DNA of 64,000 nt from Pirellulaceae bacterium (GTDB taxonomy: Bacteria; Planctomycetota; Planctomycetia; Pirellulales; Pirellulaceae), in assembly GCA_020852965.1 (NCBI GenBank), contig JADYZV010000041.1, positions 1-64,000 of the forward strand, in the 5' to 3' direction. Positions within the stretch are counted from its first letter, which is position 1. Each line of letters begins with the position of its first letter. Below, piece after piece: positions 1 through 7,933 of this stretch. A program made the translations under genes and the position numbers. The notes below the pieces were generated by a model. It did no database searches, was not told the origin of the DNA, and worked only from the letters and a program-made list of their open reading frames with translations.

Positions 1-177
1 GTTCTTAGTTCTTGGTTCTTGGTTCTTAGTTCTTGGTTCTTGGTTCTTGGTTCTTGGTTCTTGGTTCTTGGTTCTTGGTTCTTGGTTCTTGGTTCTTGGT
101 TCTTGGTTCTTGGTTCTTGGTTCTTGGTGCTTGGTGCTTGGTGCTTGGTGCTTGGTTCTTGGTTCTTGGTTCTTGGT
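1..177. repeat. Heptanucleotide tandem repeat (TTCTTGG)n
   Basis: About 25 head-to-tail copies of a 7-base unit, mostly GTTCTTG, with scattered GTTCTTA variants and a run of four GTGCTTG variants near 126-156. It continues to the left window edge, so its full length is unknown. It lies 56 bases beyond the carA stop codon. The same unit occurs at 56967-57008. A 7-base unit would shift frame if translated; nothing suggests it is coding here. Confidence 0.95.
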
Positions 178-232
178 GAACGGCTAAGTAGAGTATAAAT
201 GGAATGAGAAATCTACCGTCAGGTGCCGGTGG

Positions 233-1405
233 CTAGTTGAGATGTTGTTCGATCAATTCTTGGAACTGGTCAAACAGATAGGCGCTGTCGTGAGGGCCGG
301 CGGATGCCTCGGGGTGATACTGCACGCTGAAGGTCATTTGATTACTATGACGCATCCCAGCGATTGTATCGTCATTCAGATTGCGATGCGTGACCGTCAG
401 TTCTTTGGGAAGTGACGGCTCATCGACGGCGAATCCGTGGTTCTGCGAAGTGATCTCGACTCGGCCACTCTCCAGATTCATTACCGGTTGATTACTGCCA
501 CGATGCCCGAACTTGAGCTTAAACGTCTTGCCGCCGGCCGCCATGCTGAGCAGTTGATGTCCGAGACAGATGCCAAACATGGGGCGTTTGCCAATCAATT
601 CTCGGATGGTGTCGATGGCATACCCAAGCGGCTCGGGATCGCCTGGACCATTGGAGAGAAAGATTCCATCCGGCTTGTGGTCGAGTACCTCTTGCGCAGA
701 CGAAGAGCCTGGAAGGATGGTCACACGATTGCCACGCTCGAACAGATGTCGCGCGATATTCCACTTCATTCCGAAATCGAGGCAGACCACATGCGGGCGT
801 TTGTCACTTTTGGACGAATCGCTTGAAGTATTGGCCTGTGCGCTGGCAGTTGCGGCTTGCTGTTGATCGAGCTGATGCAGGGCTTCATTCCACTGGCGAG
901 CTCGCTCGGGAATGACTTCGCGGACCATGTCGCGACCTACGAGAGCCTGGCTGGAATTGACTTTGGCCAACAGGGATGCCGGATCGAGATCCTCGGTGGA
1001 AATGCCGCCCTTCATCGCCCCAGAATCGCGTATGCGTCGCACCAAGGCGCGTGTATCGATACCGGCAATGGCCACGATATTGTGTTTGCGCAAGTAATCG
1101 CTCAGCCCTTGCTGCGAACGATAATTGCTGGCCACACGACTCTCGGCCCGCACGATGAAACCTGCGACTTGCGGTTTGTCGCTCTCCAGGTCGTCGGAGT
1201 TGGTGCCATAATTGCCAATCTCGGTATACGTCATGGTAACGATCTGACCACAGTAGCTGGGGTCGGTTAGAATCTCTTGATAGCCGGTCATTGACGTATT
1301 GAACACGACTTCGCCGAAAGTTTCACCTTCGGCACCGATGGCTATACCGCGAAAACTGGTCCCATCTTCGAGCACCAGCAGGGCAGGTTTTCCAGAACGA
1401 CTCAC
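233..1405 (-). CDS. carA: Carbamoyl-phosphate synthase small (glutaminase) subunit
   Basis: Hydrolyses glutamine and passes ammonia to the large subunit CarB, giving carbamoyl phosphate for pyrimidine and arginine synthesis in the cytoplasm. The 390 residues match the usual CarA length. The N-terminal CarA domain covers about 1-170 (DGTSFRG, FNTSMTGYQEI). A class I glutamine amidotransferase domain follows from about 205, with the nucleophile Cys280 in GICLGHQ and the His364/Glu366 pair in YHPEA. A low-complexity Ser/Ala/Gln/Lys linker near 180-205 joins the two and looks slightly longer than usual. No carB is seen in the window; downstream (to the left) there is only the heptanucleotide repeat before the edge. 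Confidence 0.97.
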   Translation of the reverse strand: MSRSGKPALLVLEDGTSFRGIAIGAEGETFGEVVFNTSMTGYQEILTDPSYCGQIVTMTYTEIGNYGTNSDDLESDKPQVAGFIVRAESRVASNYRSQQGLSDYLRKHNIVAIAGIDTRALVRRIRDSGAMKGGISTEDLDPASLLAKVNSSQALVGRDMVREVIPERARQWNEALHQLDQQQAATASAQANTSSDSSKSDKRPHVVCLDFGMKWNIARHLFERGNRVTILPGSSSAQEVLDHKPDGIFLSNGPGDPEPLGYAIDTIRELIGKRPMFGICLGHQLLSMAAGGKTFKLKFGHRGSNQPVMNLESGRVEITSQNHGFAVDEPSLPKELTVTHRNLNDDTIAGMRHSNQMTFSVQYHPEASAGPHDSAYLFDQFQELIEQHLN

Positions 1406-1567
1406 GCGAAGCTCTCCGCTAGCAGGTCCAGGGCTGAAACGCGAATGGCCAGCCAGTGTCCTATGGACGGGCTACCATTTCAAAATTTCAGCCAGTATAG
1501 CGGCCAAGGCGAGTTTCGATAAGCGGCCCAAAACTCCGTAGCTATCGTCGCCTAACGTGAGACTCCT

Positions 1568-1870
1568 CTACTTGAAAGCACCCTCATCGAAGGCACCCGC
1601 TTCGGCGGGATCGCCAAAGCCGTCGAGCGGATCGGCTTGGCCAAAGCCATCCTCAGCGGAAACCAGCGGAGAAGCATCGCCGACTGGCAAGCTCTTGGGC
1701 TTCAATTTTTCCATGGCTGCGTCGCGAGCCTTCTTCTCACGCATGGCTACCACACTGGTAACAATGACCAATCCCAACATGCAGGCGATCCACAGATAGG
1801 GCCAAATAACCATTTTCAATATCTCGCAGGCTGAGGGAAGGAGTTGGGTACGAACGAATGACCAATCCAA
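1568..1870 (-). CDS. Small single-pass membrane protein, unknown function
   Basis: 100 residues with one clear membrane segment at about 20-42 (WPYLWIACMLGLVIVTSVV). A short basic stretch (MREKKARD) follows, then an acidic Gly/Asp/Phe-rich tail, which suggests N-out/C-in topology. A second possible ATG start at 1813 would begin right at the membrane segment. I do not recognise the family. It lies 160 bases upstream of carA on the same strand, so cotranscription is possible but not shown. Codon use resembles its neighbours, and the membrane segment and charge pattern argue that it is real. Confidence 0.55.
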   Translation of the reverse strand: MDWSFVRTQLLPSACEILKMVIWPYLWIACMLGLVIVTSVVAMREKKARDAAMEKLKPKSLPVGDASPLVSAEDGFGQADPLDGFGDPAEAGAFDEGAFK

Positions 1871-1966
1871 AAGTAGCAGGCACAGTCCCTGTGTCGTCCG
1901 CAGTTTATTAAAAAAGGTTGGCGTTGAACTACCACCCTTCAGCTTAGTTGACCAGCCGAGCGAAAG

Positions 1967-3355
1967 TCAAGCAAGTTGCTTGCAAAATCTCCCCTCGTTG
2001 ATCGTCGGACGTTCGGGACGCCCCTTGTGATCATACGTCAGACGCATATTATCCAGCCCCATGAGCCATAAAATCGAGGCATGGATATCGTGGACGTGCA
2101 GCTTGTTTTCTATGGCGTATAGGCCCAATTCATCGGTAGCGCCAATCGTCTGTCCGCCGCGCACACCACCTCCGGCCATCCACATCGAAAAACCGGTCGG
2201 GTTGTGATCACGGCCATCCCCTTTTTCGCTCATTGGCGTGCGACCAAACTCCCCTCCCCATACAACCAGCGTCTCGTCGAGCAAACCGCGACGTTTGAGG
2301 TCCTTCAATAGCGCGGCCACCGGCTGATCCATCGATCGACAAAGCTTGGAGTGATTGGCCTCGATCCCAGCATGCGCGTCCCACTTGCTTCCCGTGCCGC
2401 TATAGAGTTGTACAAACCGTACACCGCGTTCGACCAACCGTCGAGCCAACAAGCAATTGCGACCAAAGTCCTCGGTCTCCTTCTGGTCCAGTCCATACAG
2501 CGCATGAGTAGCCGCGCTCTCTTGCGATAGGTCGACGGCCTCGGGAGCTTGCGCTTGCATGCGAAAGGCCAATTCGTAGCTCTTGATGCGCGCTTCCAAT
2601 TCACTCTGTTGCGGGCGCGCATCGGCATACGAGCGGTTGAAACGCTGCAGCAACTCGAGCTTGTCCCGCTGCCGGTCTGCTGAAAGACTTTCCGGTGCAT
2701 TCAAATCAGCTATCGGTTCGGCTTTGTTGCCGTAGATGCGTACACCTTGATGCGAGGCGGGCATGAAGCCACTTCCCCAATTGCGCGGCCCATTGACGGG
2801 GCGTCCAGCGTTATCGCACATGACGACAAAGCTGGGGAGATTCTCGTTGGATGACCCAAGACCATAGTCGACCCAAGAACCCAAAGCGGGGCGGCCAGCC
2901 ACATTGGTACAAGTATTCATTTGGCAGACGCCACCGGCATGATTGATGCCATTGGTCCAGCACGATCGGAGCACAGCGATATCATCCATGCAATCGGCGA
3001 TGTGAGGTATCCAGTCCGACGCCCACATCCCGCTCTGCCCGTGCCGTTTCCACTTGCGCTGGCTGGCGAGCAGCGATGCGCCCTTCTCACCCATGGCGGT
3101 GATCGGTTCTTTGAAGCTCGACGGGAGTGCTTTTCCGGCCAGTTTTTGTAACAGCGGTTTGGGGTCGACCAGATCCAAATGGCTTGGTCCACCTTCCATA
3201 AACAACCAGATCACACTCTTGGCGCGCGGCCGATGGTGAACTACGCCAGCGTTACCGTCAGCCCGCGCTTGCTCAGCGTGCGTCAGCCAATCGAGCGCTA
3301 CCGCTCCGAAGCCAACACCGCTGGTCTGCAAAAAATCACGGCGGGAAGTATGCAT
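1967..3355 (-). CDS. DUF1501 domain-containing protein, Tat-exported
   Basis: 462 residues. The N-terminus (TSRRDFLQTSGVGFGAVALD) is a twin-arginine signal. The body is the DUF1501 family, an alkaline-phosphatase/sulfatase-like fold: FMEGGPSHLDLVDPKP near 50, VVWGGEFGRTPM near 360, GRDHNPTGFSMWMAGGG near 380, and DIHASILWLMGLD near 430. In planctomycetes such proteins are normally paired with a DUF1549/DUF1553 cytochrome-like protein, but none is adjacent here, so this is a solitary copy. The exact reaction of DUF1501 proteins is not established; a periplasmic hydrolase acting on sulfated or phosphorylated polysaccharide is a common guess. Confidence 0.93.
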   Translation of the reverse strand: MHTSRRDFLQTSGVGFGAVALDWLTHAEQARADGNAGVVHHRPRAKSVIWLFMEGGPSHLDLVDPKPLLQKLAGKALPSSFKEPITAMGEKGASLLASQRKWKRHGQSGMWASDWIPHIADCMDDIAVLRSCWTNGINHAGGVCQMNTCTNVAGRPALGSWVDYGLGSSNENLPSFVVMCDNAGRPVNGPRNWGSGFMPASHQGVRIYGNKAEPIADLNAPESLSADRQRDKLELLQRFNRSYADARPQQSELEARIKSYELAFRMQAQAPEAVDLSQESAATHALYGLDQKETEDFGRNCLLARRLVERGVRFVQLYSGTGSKWDAHAGIEANHSKLCRSMDQPVAALLKDLKRRGLLDETLVVWGGEFGRTPMSEKGDGRDHNPTGFSMWMAGGGVRGGQTIGATDELGLYAIENKLHVHDIHASILWLMGLDNMRLTYDHKGRPERPTINEGRFCKQLA

Positions 3356-3448
3356 AGGTCAGTACAACTGTATTGAATGGCGTGTCTAATTCCTTAGTCT
3401 GGACCTATCTCTAGCGCCCCAGACGCACTCTTTATTATAACCGCTGAT

Positions 3449-3677
3449 TCCTTGGAGTGCTTCGAGTTCTCGGAGCTTTGGTCTGGCGGGCGGTTCGCAG
3501 CGCAAAGGAGCTGATCGGTGAAAATCAAGTTGGTAGCGCTCAGGCAGTTGTGTTTGCGTGGAGGCGGTGCGTGGTGCAGGACACTCTTGGGTCGATCCGT
3601 ACTGGTGACCTGAAATTTCCAGTTGGTGTGGACTTTGGGGAGGGCCAAAGCGGTAATGAATTCCCGCACTCCAAGGA
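3449..3677. mobile_element. MITE-like element, ~228 bp family, copy 1
   Basis: This fills most of the gap between the DUF1501 and HTH genes. The ends form a perfect 12-base inverted repeat (TCCTTGGAGTGC at 3449-3460, GCACTCCAAGGA at 3666-3677). The whole segment is clearly homologous to 43039-43265 in inverted orientation. Blocks such as GTTCTCGGAGCTTTGG and GGGGAGGGCCAAAGCGGTAA are almost identical, and the middle has diverged. No transposase is present. It ends just before the 3' end of the HTH/NTF2-like gene at 3681. Calling it a miniature transposon is inference from the terminal repeats and the second copy. Confidence 0.7.
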
Positions 3678-3680
3678 TTG

Positions 3681-4358
3681 TCAGCGGGGATGGTGCGGTT
3701 TCGAGGAGTTTCTGCGACCACTTTCCAATTTAGCGGCCAGCGAGGTGTCGTACTCGTCGTCGATGCGTTGGATGAGTCCGTCGCCAGTGGTGAAGTGCAG
3801 ATTGACCCACATGACATGTTGGCTGTGGTCAGCCGCCACGAAGGTGTCGCAGTAGCGAGCCGTGACGCGATTCTCAGCGGTCATGTACAAAGGTTTTAGG
3901 CACTTGCGGTTAAGCCGAGATGTGATCGAAAAGAATTGGTCCAGCCACGCCTGAAAGCCCTCGGCACCGCACCAATCACCACCCAGGCTCGAGCCTGGCG
4001 CAGCGGCGCAGTGAAACACAAAGTCTTCGTCCAAGAGGTGCCCGCAATAATCGAGCATCCGCCGCTCGTGTTCGTCGTAACAATCGACGAAAGTGCGTGC
4101 GAGCGTCTCGGGCGACGAGCACAAATCGCTGGGAGTGACTTTGCTGTGTTGGCAACTCAGCGCATCGGCTAGATCTTCGATCGTAGTTTGACTCAGCGAG
4201 CCTCCCGCTTCCGCCTTGCGCACCAGCCGCTCCGAATACCCAGCCAGCTTGGCGAGCTCCGTTTGCGTCATGCCACGCAATATTCGCAAGTCCCGCACTC
4301 TGTTTCCGCAGACACACAGCCCTCTAACCCGATCATCCACACGTTGATTTTTCATCAC
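3681..4358 (-). CDS. HTH (XRE/Cro) regulator fused to an NTF2/SnoaL-like domain
   Basis: 225 residues. Residues about 17-72 form a Cro/C1-type helix-turn-helix (RVRDLRILRGMTQTELAKLA, then GYSERLVRKAEAGGSLS), a DNA-binding domain. Residues about 85-210 look like an NTF2/SnoaL-like fold (ALARTFVDCYDEH-type start, FHCAAAPGS, GAEGFQAWLDQFF, CDTFVAADHSQHVMWVNLHF). That fold commonly binds a small molecule or dimerises. By inference this is a one-component regulator sensing a ligand. The C-terminal 15 residues are polar and probably disordered. The gene is monocistronic, with a repeat element immediately downstream. No operator could be identified. Confidence 0.85.
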   Translation of the reverse strand: MMKNQRVDDRVRGLCVCGNRVRDLRILRGMTQTELAKLAGYSERLVRKAEAGGSLSQTTIEDLADALSCQHSKVTPSDLCSSPETLARTFVDCYDEHERRMLDYCGHLLDEDFVFHCAAAPGSSLGGDWCGAEGFQAWLDQFFSITSRLNRKCLKPLYMTAENRVTARYCDTFVAADHSQHVMWVNLHFTTGDGLIQRIDDEYDTSLAAKLESGRRNSSKPHHPR

Positions 4359-4559
4359 CAGTTCTCACTTCCTGAAAGTCGTAGTTCTGAAGACCTTTAC
4401 AAGGCCCAACGGCTAATTGCCAGACAAATGGGAAGAACTACTAGACAGCAGCAGTTGTGCATTGAACTGCTCGACTAGCTTAGTAGTTGTCTTTCGTGTT
4501 GGTCGGAATCTAATCTAACGAAGTGACCAGCACATAACTACCGGGTATAAGCCCAACCT

Positions 4560-4580
4560 TGGGGGGGTAGCTACCCCTAC
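4560..4580. terminator. Possible hairpin downstream of lnt
   Basis: A perfect 14-base palindrome, GGGGTAGCTACCCC at 4564-4577, sits about 20 bases past the lnt stop codon. There is no T-run on either side, so it is at best a factor-independent terminator without a tail or an RNA-stabilising hairpin. Confidence 0.3.
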
Positions 4581-4595
4581 GCACCGAAACGGCTG

Positions 4596-6143
4596 TCAAG
4601 CATTCACTTTTGTGTTATACGCGTTGGGAATGAGCTGTTCGCGACGAGTTGATAACTTGAGAACGACTAGTATCAATGCAAACCATGGAAACAAATATCC
4701 AATGTGTTGGTAGACCGTTGGCTGATCCAACAACGGTATGTCTTGTGCAAACGCGCCCTCTTCCAACGGTCCCAAACTCTTGATTTGCTTGCCGGTAGGG
4801 TCGATAACGCAGGAAATACCAGTACCGGCGCAGCGCACGAAGTATCGTCGGTTTTCAATAGCTCGAAACAGTGAAAGGCGACGGTGCTGCTCCAGTGCCG
4901 CTGGCGTTTCAAATGCGGATGCATTGATCATGCAAACCAAGAATTGCGCCCCTCCGATCACGGTTTTTCGCGCCGCATTCTCCACGAGATCCTCATAGCA
5001 AATCAAGACGCCAATCGCTGGCCCCCGAGGATCGACGATGGGAGCGTCGCTACTACCGAACGTCATATAGTCGGGCAACTGTGCCAACTCGTGCAGGAAG
5101 GGGAATTGATTTTCAAACGGAACGTATTCTCCAATGGGAATCAAGTGCCGTTTGTGGTAGCGTCCGCCAATCCCTCCATTCTTGTTAAATAGGAAAGCGG
5201 TTTGCCAATAGGGCCCCTCTTCAGGCGAGTCGGGGTTGAAGTTCCGTCCACCGACTAAGAGACTTGCTCCGAGCCTTTTGGCGGGTTCCACGTTGATAAA
5301 CGGAAGACGAACAACGGCAATATCTTGGACGATCTCCTCAAGGGAATTGATGCTCGTGGCCATCGACCCGAAACTCGATTCCGGCCAGATAAATAGATCG
5401 ATCCCGCTGCCAAGCGCATCCGATGCCTTACGCATCTTTTCGGTTGACTCGACCCAAGAAGGATCGATCTGGACAACTCCCACCCGTACCGTGTCAGGGG
5501 AACTGACCTCATGCAGTTGTCGAATCCTGAGGGCTCCGTAGGTCACCGTCCCTAGCAACAATGTCAAGCTGATGGCGGCCTCTATTCGATATTGTCGACG
5601 CTCAGTCCTAAATTGGCTGGCGAGGCCTAGGCAAGCGTAGAGAAAAATTGCGCTTACTAGGTACACACCTCCCAGTTCGCCGACTTGTAGAATTTCCAGG
5701 AACGCAGTTTGCGAATGCGCAAAGGACCATGGGAATACTTTGGGCCAAAAACGTTCGAGCGCGATCCAGCCCAGTGGTGCGAGCCAAAGTATGCCGAAAG
5801 ATTGGTGCTGTTTGGCGACCAACCAGCCCAAGCAAGCAAAGGGAACCGACTCCCATAAAATGAGCCCGGCGAATACCAGTCGCGGCCCCAGATCACTGCG
5901 TTCCATGTCAAGCGTGTAGGCCAACGAATCGATGGCCCAGTAGAAAGAACAGCAGAGTGCGATGGTACCGAAGACCCACGTCTGTACCGTAGACGCCACG
6001 CGCGAGTCTCTCGTGACGAAACTCATGTGCAAAACCATTGCGACCCAAATAGCACCGAACCATGCTTCATGAAGCCACGATATAGACATCACAAGACCAG
6101 CCACCAGTGCGACGACGACGGGGATAATTTGCAAGAATTTCAT
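4596..6143 (-). CDS. lnt: Apolipoprotein N-acyltransferase
   Basis: Transfers the third acyl chain to the N-terminal cysteine of lipoproteins in the inner membrane. Hydrophobic membrane segments fill roughly the first 200 residues, followed by a carbon-nitrogen hydrolase (nitrilase) domain and a last membrane helix near the C-terminus. The catalytic Glu-Lys-Cys triad is visible: IDLFIWPESSFG (Glu), GRYHKRHLIPIGEYVPFE (Lys), and IGVLICYEDL (Cys, about 134 residues from the end). The ATG at 6143 (MKFLQIIPVVV) is preferred; an in-frame TTG at 6173 would add ten residues and reach into the upstream terminator. Total length, 515-525 aa, is normal for Lnt. The window encodes lipoprotein substrates, such as the metal-binding and DUF4105 proteins. 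Confidence 0.93.
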   Translation of the reverse strand: MKFLQIIPVVVALVAGLVMSISWLHEAWFGAIWVAMVLHMSFVTRDSRVASTVQTWVFGTIALCCSFYWAIDSLAYTLDMERSDLGPRLVFAGLILWESVPFACLGWLVAKQHQSFGILWLAPLGWIALERFWPKVFPWSFAHSQTAFLEILQVGELGGVYLVSAIFLYACLGLASQFRTERRQYRIEAAISLTLLLGTVTYGALRIRQLHEVSSPDTVRVGVVQIDPSWVESTEKMRKASDALGSGIDLFIWPESSFGSMATSINSLEEIVQDIAVVRLPFINVEPAKRLGASLLVGGRNFNPDSPEEGPYWQTAFLFNKNGGIGGRYHKRHLIPIGEYVPFENQFPFLHELAQLPDYMTFGSSDAPIVDPRGPAIGVLICYEDLVENAARKTVIGGAQFLVCMINASAFETPAALEQHRRLSLFRAIENRRYFVRCAGTGISCVIDPTGKQIKSLGPLEEGAFAQDIPLLDQPTVYQHIGYLFPWFALILVVLKLSTRREQLIPNAYNTKVNA

Positions 6144-6175
6144 CGTTTTCAGACTCAGGACAAAGAACCGCAATA

Positions 6176-6212
6176 CTACAAAAAAAATGCTCGAGCGTTG
6201 AACGCTCGAGCA
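6176..6212 (-). terminator. Intrinsic terminator of the small secreted protein gene
   Basis: The inverted repeat TGCTCGAGCGT/ACGCTCGAGCA (6188-6212, 11 bp stem, 3-base loop) is followed in the minus-strand direction by a run of at least eight U. It lies 39 bases past the stop codon at 6251 and just before lnt. This is a textbook Rho-independent terminator and separates the secreted-protein unit from lnt. Confidence 0.9.
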
Positions 6213-6250
6213 ATTCTGTGGACTTTTAAAAACTACTGCGACAGCAACGC

Positions 6251-6628
6251 CTAGGGGCTCAAGCCGGCATCCGTTACCTTAACTTCCAACGTTTGGCTCT
6301 TGCCGACACCATACTGTTTGTTAACCAGAGCAGTAGGGTTGCCAGCAGCATCCAAGTAGACCACAAAAACATTGTGGTTGCCGGCAGACACATGAAACTT
6401 ACCTGGTTTGCCCATCGGCAGCACGACACCACCCTTCGACAAGAACTGGGCCGGCGTCATGCCCGTAGGGTTAATGTCGACGATGACTCCTACCTGCACT
6501 GTGCTGTTGTTTGTGACGTTAATCCAAGCTGTCTTCTTGGCACCGCCGCTCCCTCCAGCCAACACAGTATTCGGTGCTACTGCAACCGTAGCCAGCGCAA
6601 CGACCAACAAAAATAAACCTCTCATCAT
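6251..6628 (-). CDS. Small secreted protein, unknown function
   Basis: 125 residues with a signal peptide (FLLVVALATVAVAPNTVLAG, cleavage near 25). The mature part is a short beta-rich domain: KTAWINVTNNSTVQVGV, then PTGMTPAQFLSKGGVVLP, NHNVFVVYLDAAG and QTLEVKVTD. It contains no cysteines. I do not recognise a named family. It follows the DUF1559 gene by 63 bases on the same strand and has its own strong intrinsic terminator, so the two probably form one short transcription unit. By inference it may be a minor envelope component exported with or associated with the pilin-like DUF1559 protein. Confidence 0.75.
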   Translation of the reverse strand: MMRGLFLLVVALATVAVAPNTVLAGGSGGAKKTAWINVTNNSTVQVGVIVDINPTGMTPAQFLSKGGVVLPMGKPGKFHVSAGNHNVFVVYLDAAGNPTALVNKQYGVGKSQTLEVKVTDAGLSP

Positions 6629-6691
6629 AGCTCTCCTTTACATGAGAAACAAGCTGCAAACATCTCGAAGGCAATCACACTGACTACCTCA

Positions 6692-7516
6692 TTAAAACTT
6701 ATCGATCTCACCACCGGCGCGCGTACACAGCGCACCGATCACGGTAGGCTCCACCCCATTTGACAAAAGACTTACAGACCCATCCAATTTCGCGACCATA
6801 GCTCCAATGCGATGTTGGCTATAGATTCCATTGCGTTCCGAATTCACACTACCCTTATCATGGGAAATTGTGTTTAGCCCCGATATCCAAAAACCTGACT
6901 GCTCAGAAGAAATGTCAGCGCTCTCAGCAATACACAGGGTATGGCTGGTCCCATCCGTGACATCCGCCAAACGCACACTTCCAATTTCGCTACTACTGAG
7001 ACTAATCAAACTCCCGCGATTAAATAACCCGCTAGGTGGCCGCCCGGGAATCGTCTCCATAACCGTTCCCATAACCCCGAAATAATCGCTGTCACCGCCA
7101 AATTCTAGGATCGAGGATGGGCAGCGCATAATCGGTAATGCCGTGTGTGCCGCCGCTAGATTCTTCGCAGCGTGCCAGGGTACGCTCGTATCAACCTGTT
7201 TGTACAAATTCCCTTGTTCCAAATAGGGTAGGACGAAATACGTCCACGAATAGTCAAGTGGATTCGCCAAGTTCCGACCGTACAATCGACCGGCGGGTAA
7301 CTTCCGGTTCGAGTCGTGAAACAACAGCACCGCGTGAACTTGGTTGCGAAGATTGTTGGAGCACGACGCGCGCCGAGCCGTTTCGCGAGCAGATTGGACA
7401 GCGGGAAGCAGCAGGCCCATCAATATGCCGATAATGCTAATGACCACCAGCAGCTCGACCAGCGTAAAAGCCGTTCGGCTTCGGCAACTGTGCTTGAGAA
7501 ACGGCAGAGTCGTCAT
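6692..7516 (-). CDS. DUF1559 protein with type II/IV prepilin-like N-terminus
   Basis: About 274 residues from the ATG at 7516; a GTG at 7567 would add 17. The prepilin cleavage/methylation motif is clear (RTAFTLVELLVVISIIGIL), followed by a long hydrophobic helix and PAVQSARETARRASCSNNLRN. That start is typical of the large planctomycete DUF1559 family. The family's C-terminal H-x9-DG motif is present exactly (HRIGAMVAKLDG). Such proteins are expected to be processed by a prepilin peptidase (one is encoded at 10281-11522) and to become part of a pseudopilus or surface assembly. The partner downstream is the small secreted protein. Confidence 0.92.
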   Translation of the reverse strand: MTTLPFLKHSCRSRTAFTLVELLVVISIIGILMGLLLPAVQSARETARRASCSNNLRNQVHAVLLFHDSNRKLPAGRLYGRNLANPLDYSWTYFVLPYLEQGNLYKQVDTSVPWHAAKNLAAAHTALPIMRCPSSILEFGGDSDYFGVMGTVMETIPGRPPSGLFNRGSLISLSSSEIGSVRLADVTDGTSHTLCIAESADISSEQSGFWISGLNTISHDKGSVNSERNGIYSQHRIGAMVAKLDGSVSLLSNGVEPTVIGALCTRAGGEIDKF

Positions 7517-7933
7517 GGTGAAGTGCTCAGGATGGGTGAGAGTCGGCGTTGTATGTCTGACAGCCACAAGTGCTATGTTAGCGGTGTGTGCCGCCGTGTG
7601 CTAGGTTTGGAACCGGCACAGGACCGGCACTTTAAAGCTAGCGACCCTACCGCTGACCGCGCAATGGCCATTCGGGGCAGGCACCCTAAAATCTGTTGTT
7701 CTTAGAAGCCTCGATGTTACGGCAGGATGAAGCAGCCATTAGAGTGCAGAGTTTCCATGTCCCAACGAGTGTCGGCACCCGATGCGCAACGCTCAATGTC
7801 AAGGCTAACCCGACGGTGGCAACAAGAAGCTGCCCTTATGGCACGAACACGCGTGCGGTGCAATCCGAACTTGCAGCCCATGCCGCAACTGCGTTTTACT
7901 CGTTCCGAGCCTACTCCCGGGGCGCAAGGGTTT
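7517..7933. other. Gene-free stretch
   Basis: About 417 bases between the DUF1559 gene and the decayed glycoside hydrolase. It presumably holds the DUF1559 promoter. I see no convincing gene, hairpin or repeat in it; the short open frames overlap antisense to each other and lack family resemblance. Confidence 0.5.

Noticed and set aside
3386-3817. 143-residue minus-strand frame across the 228 bp element
   Set aside because: It overlaps the 3' end of the HTH gene and the repeat; conservation with copy 2 is at DNA level with frame breaks, so coding is not supported.
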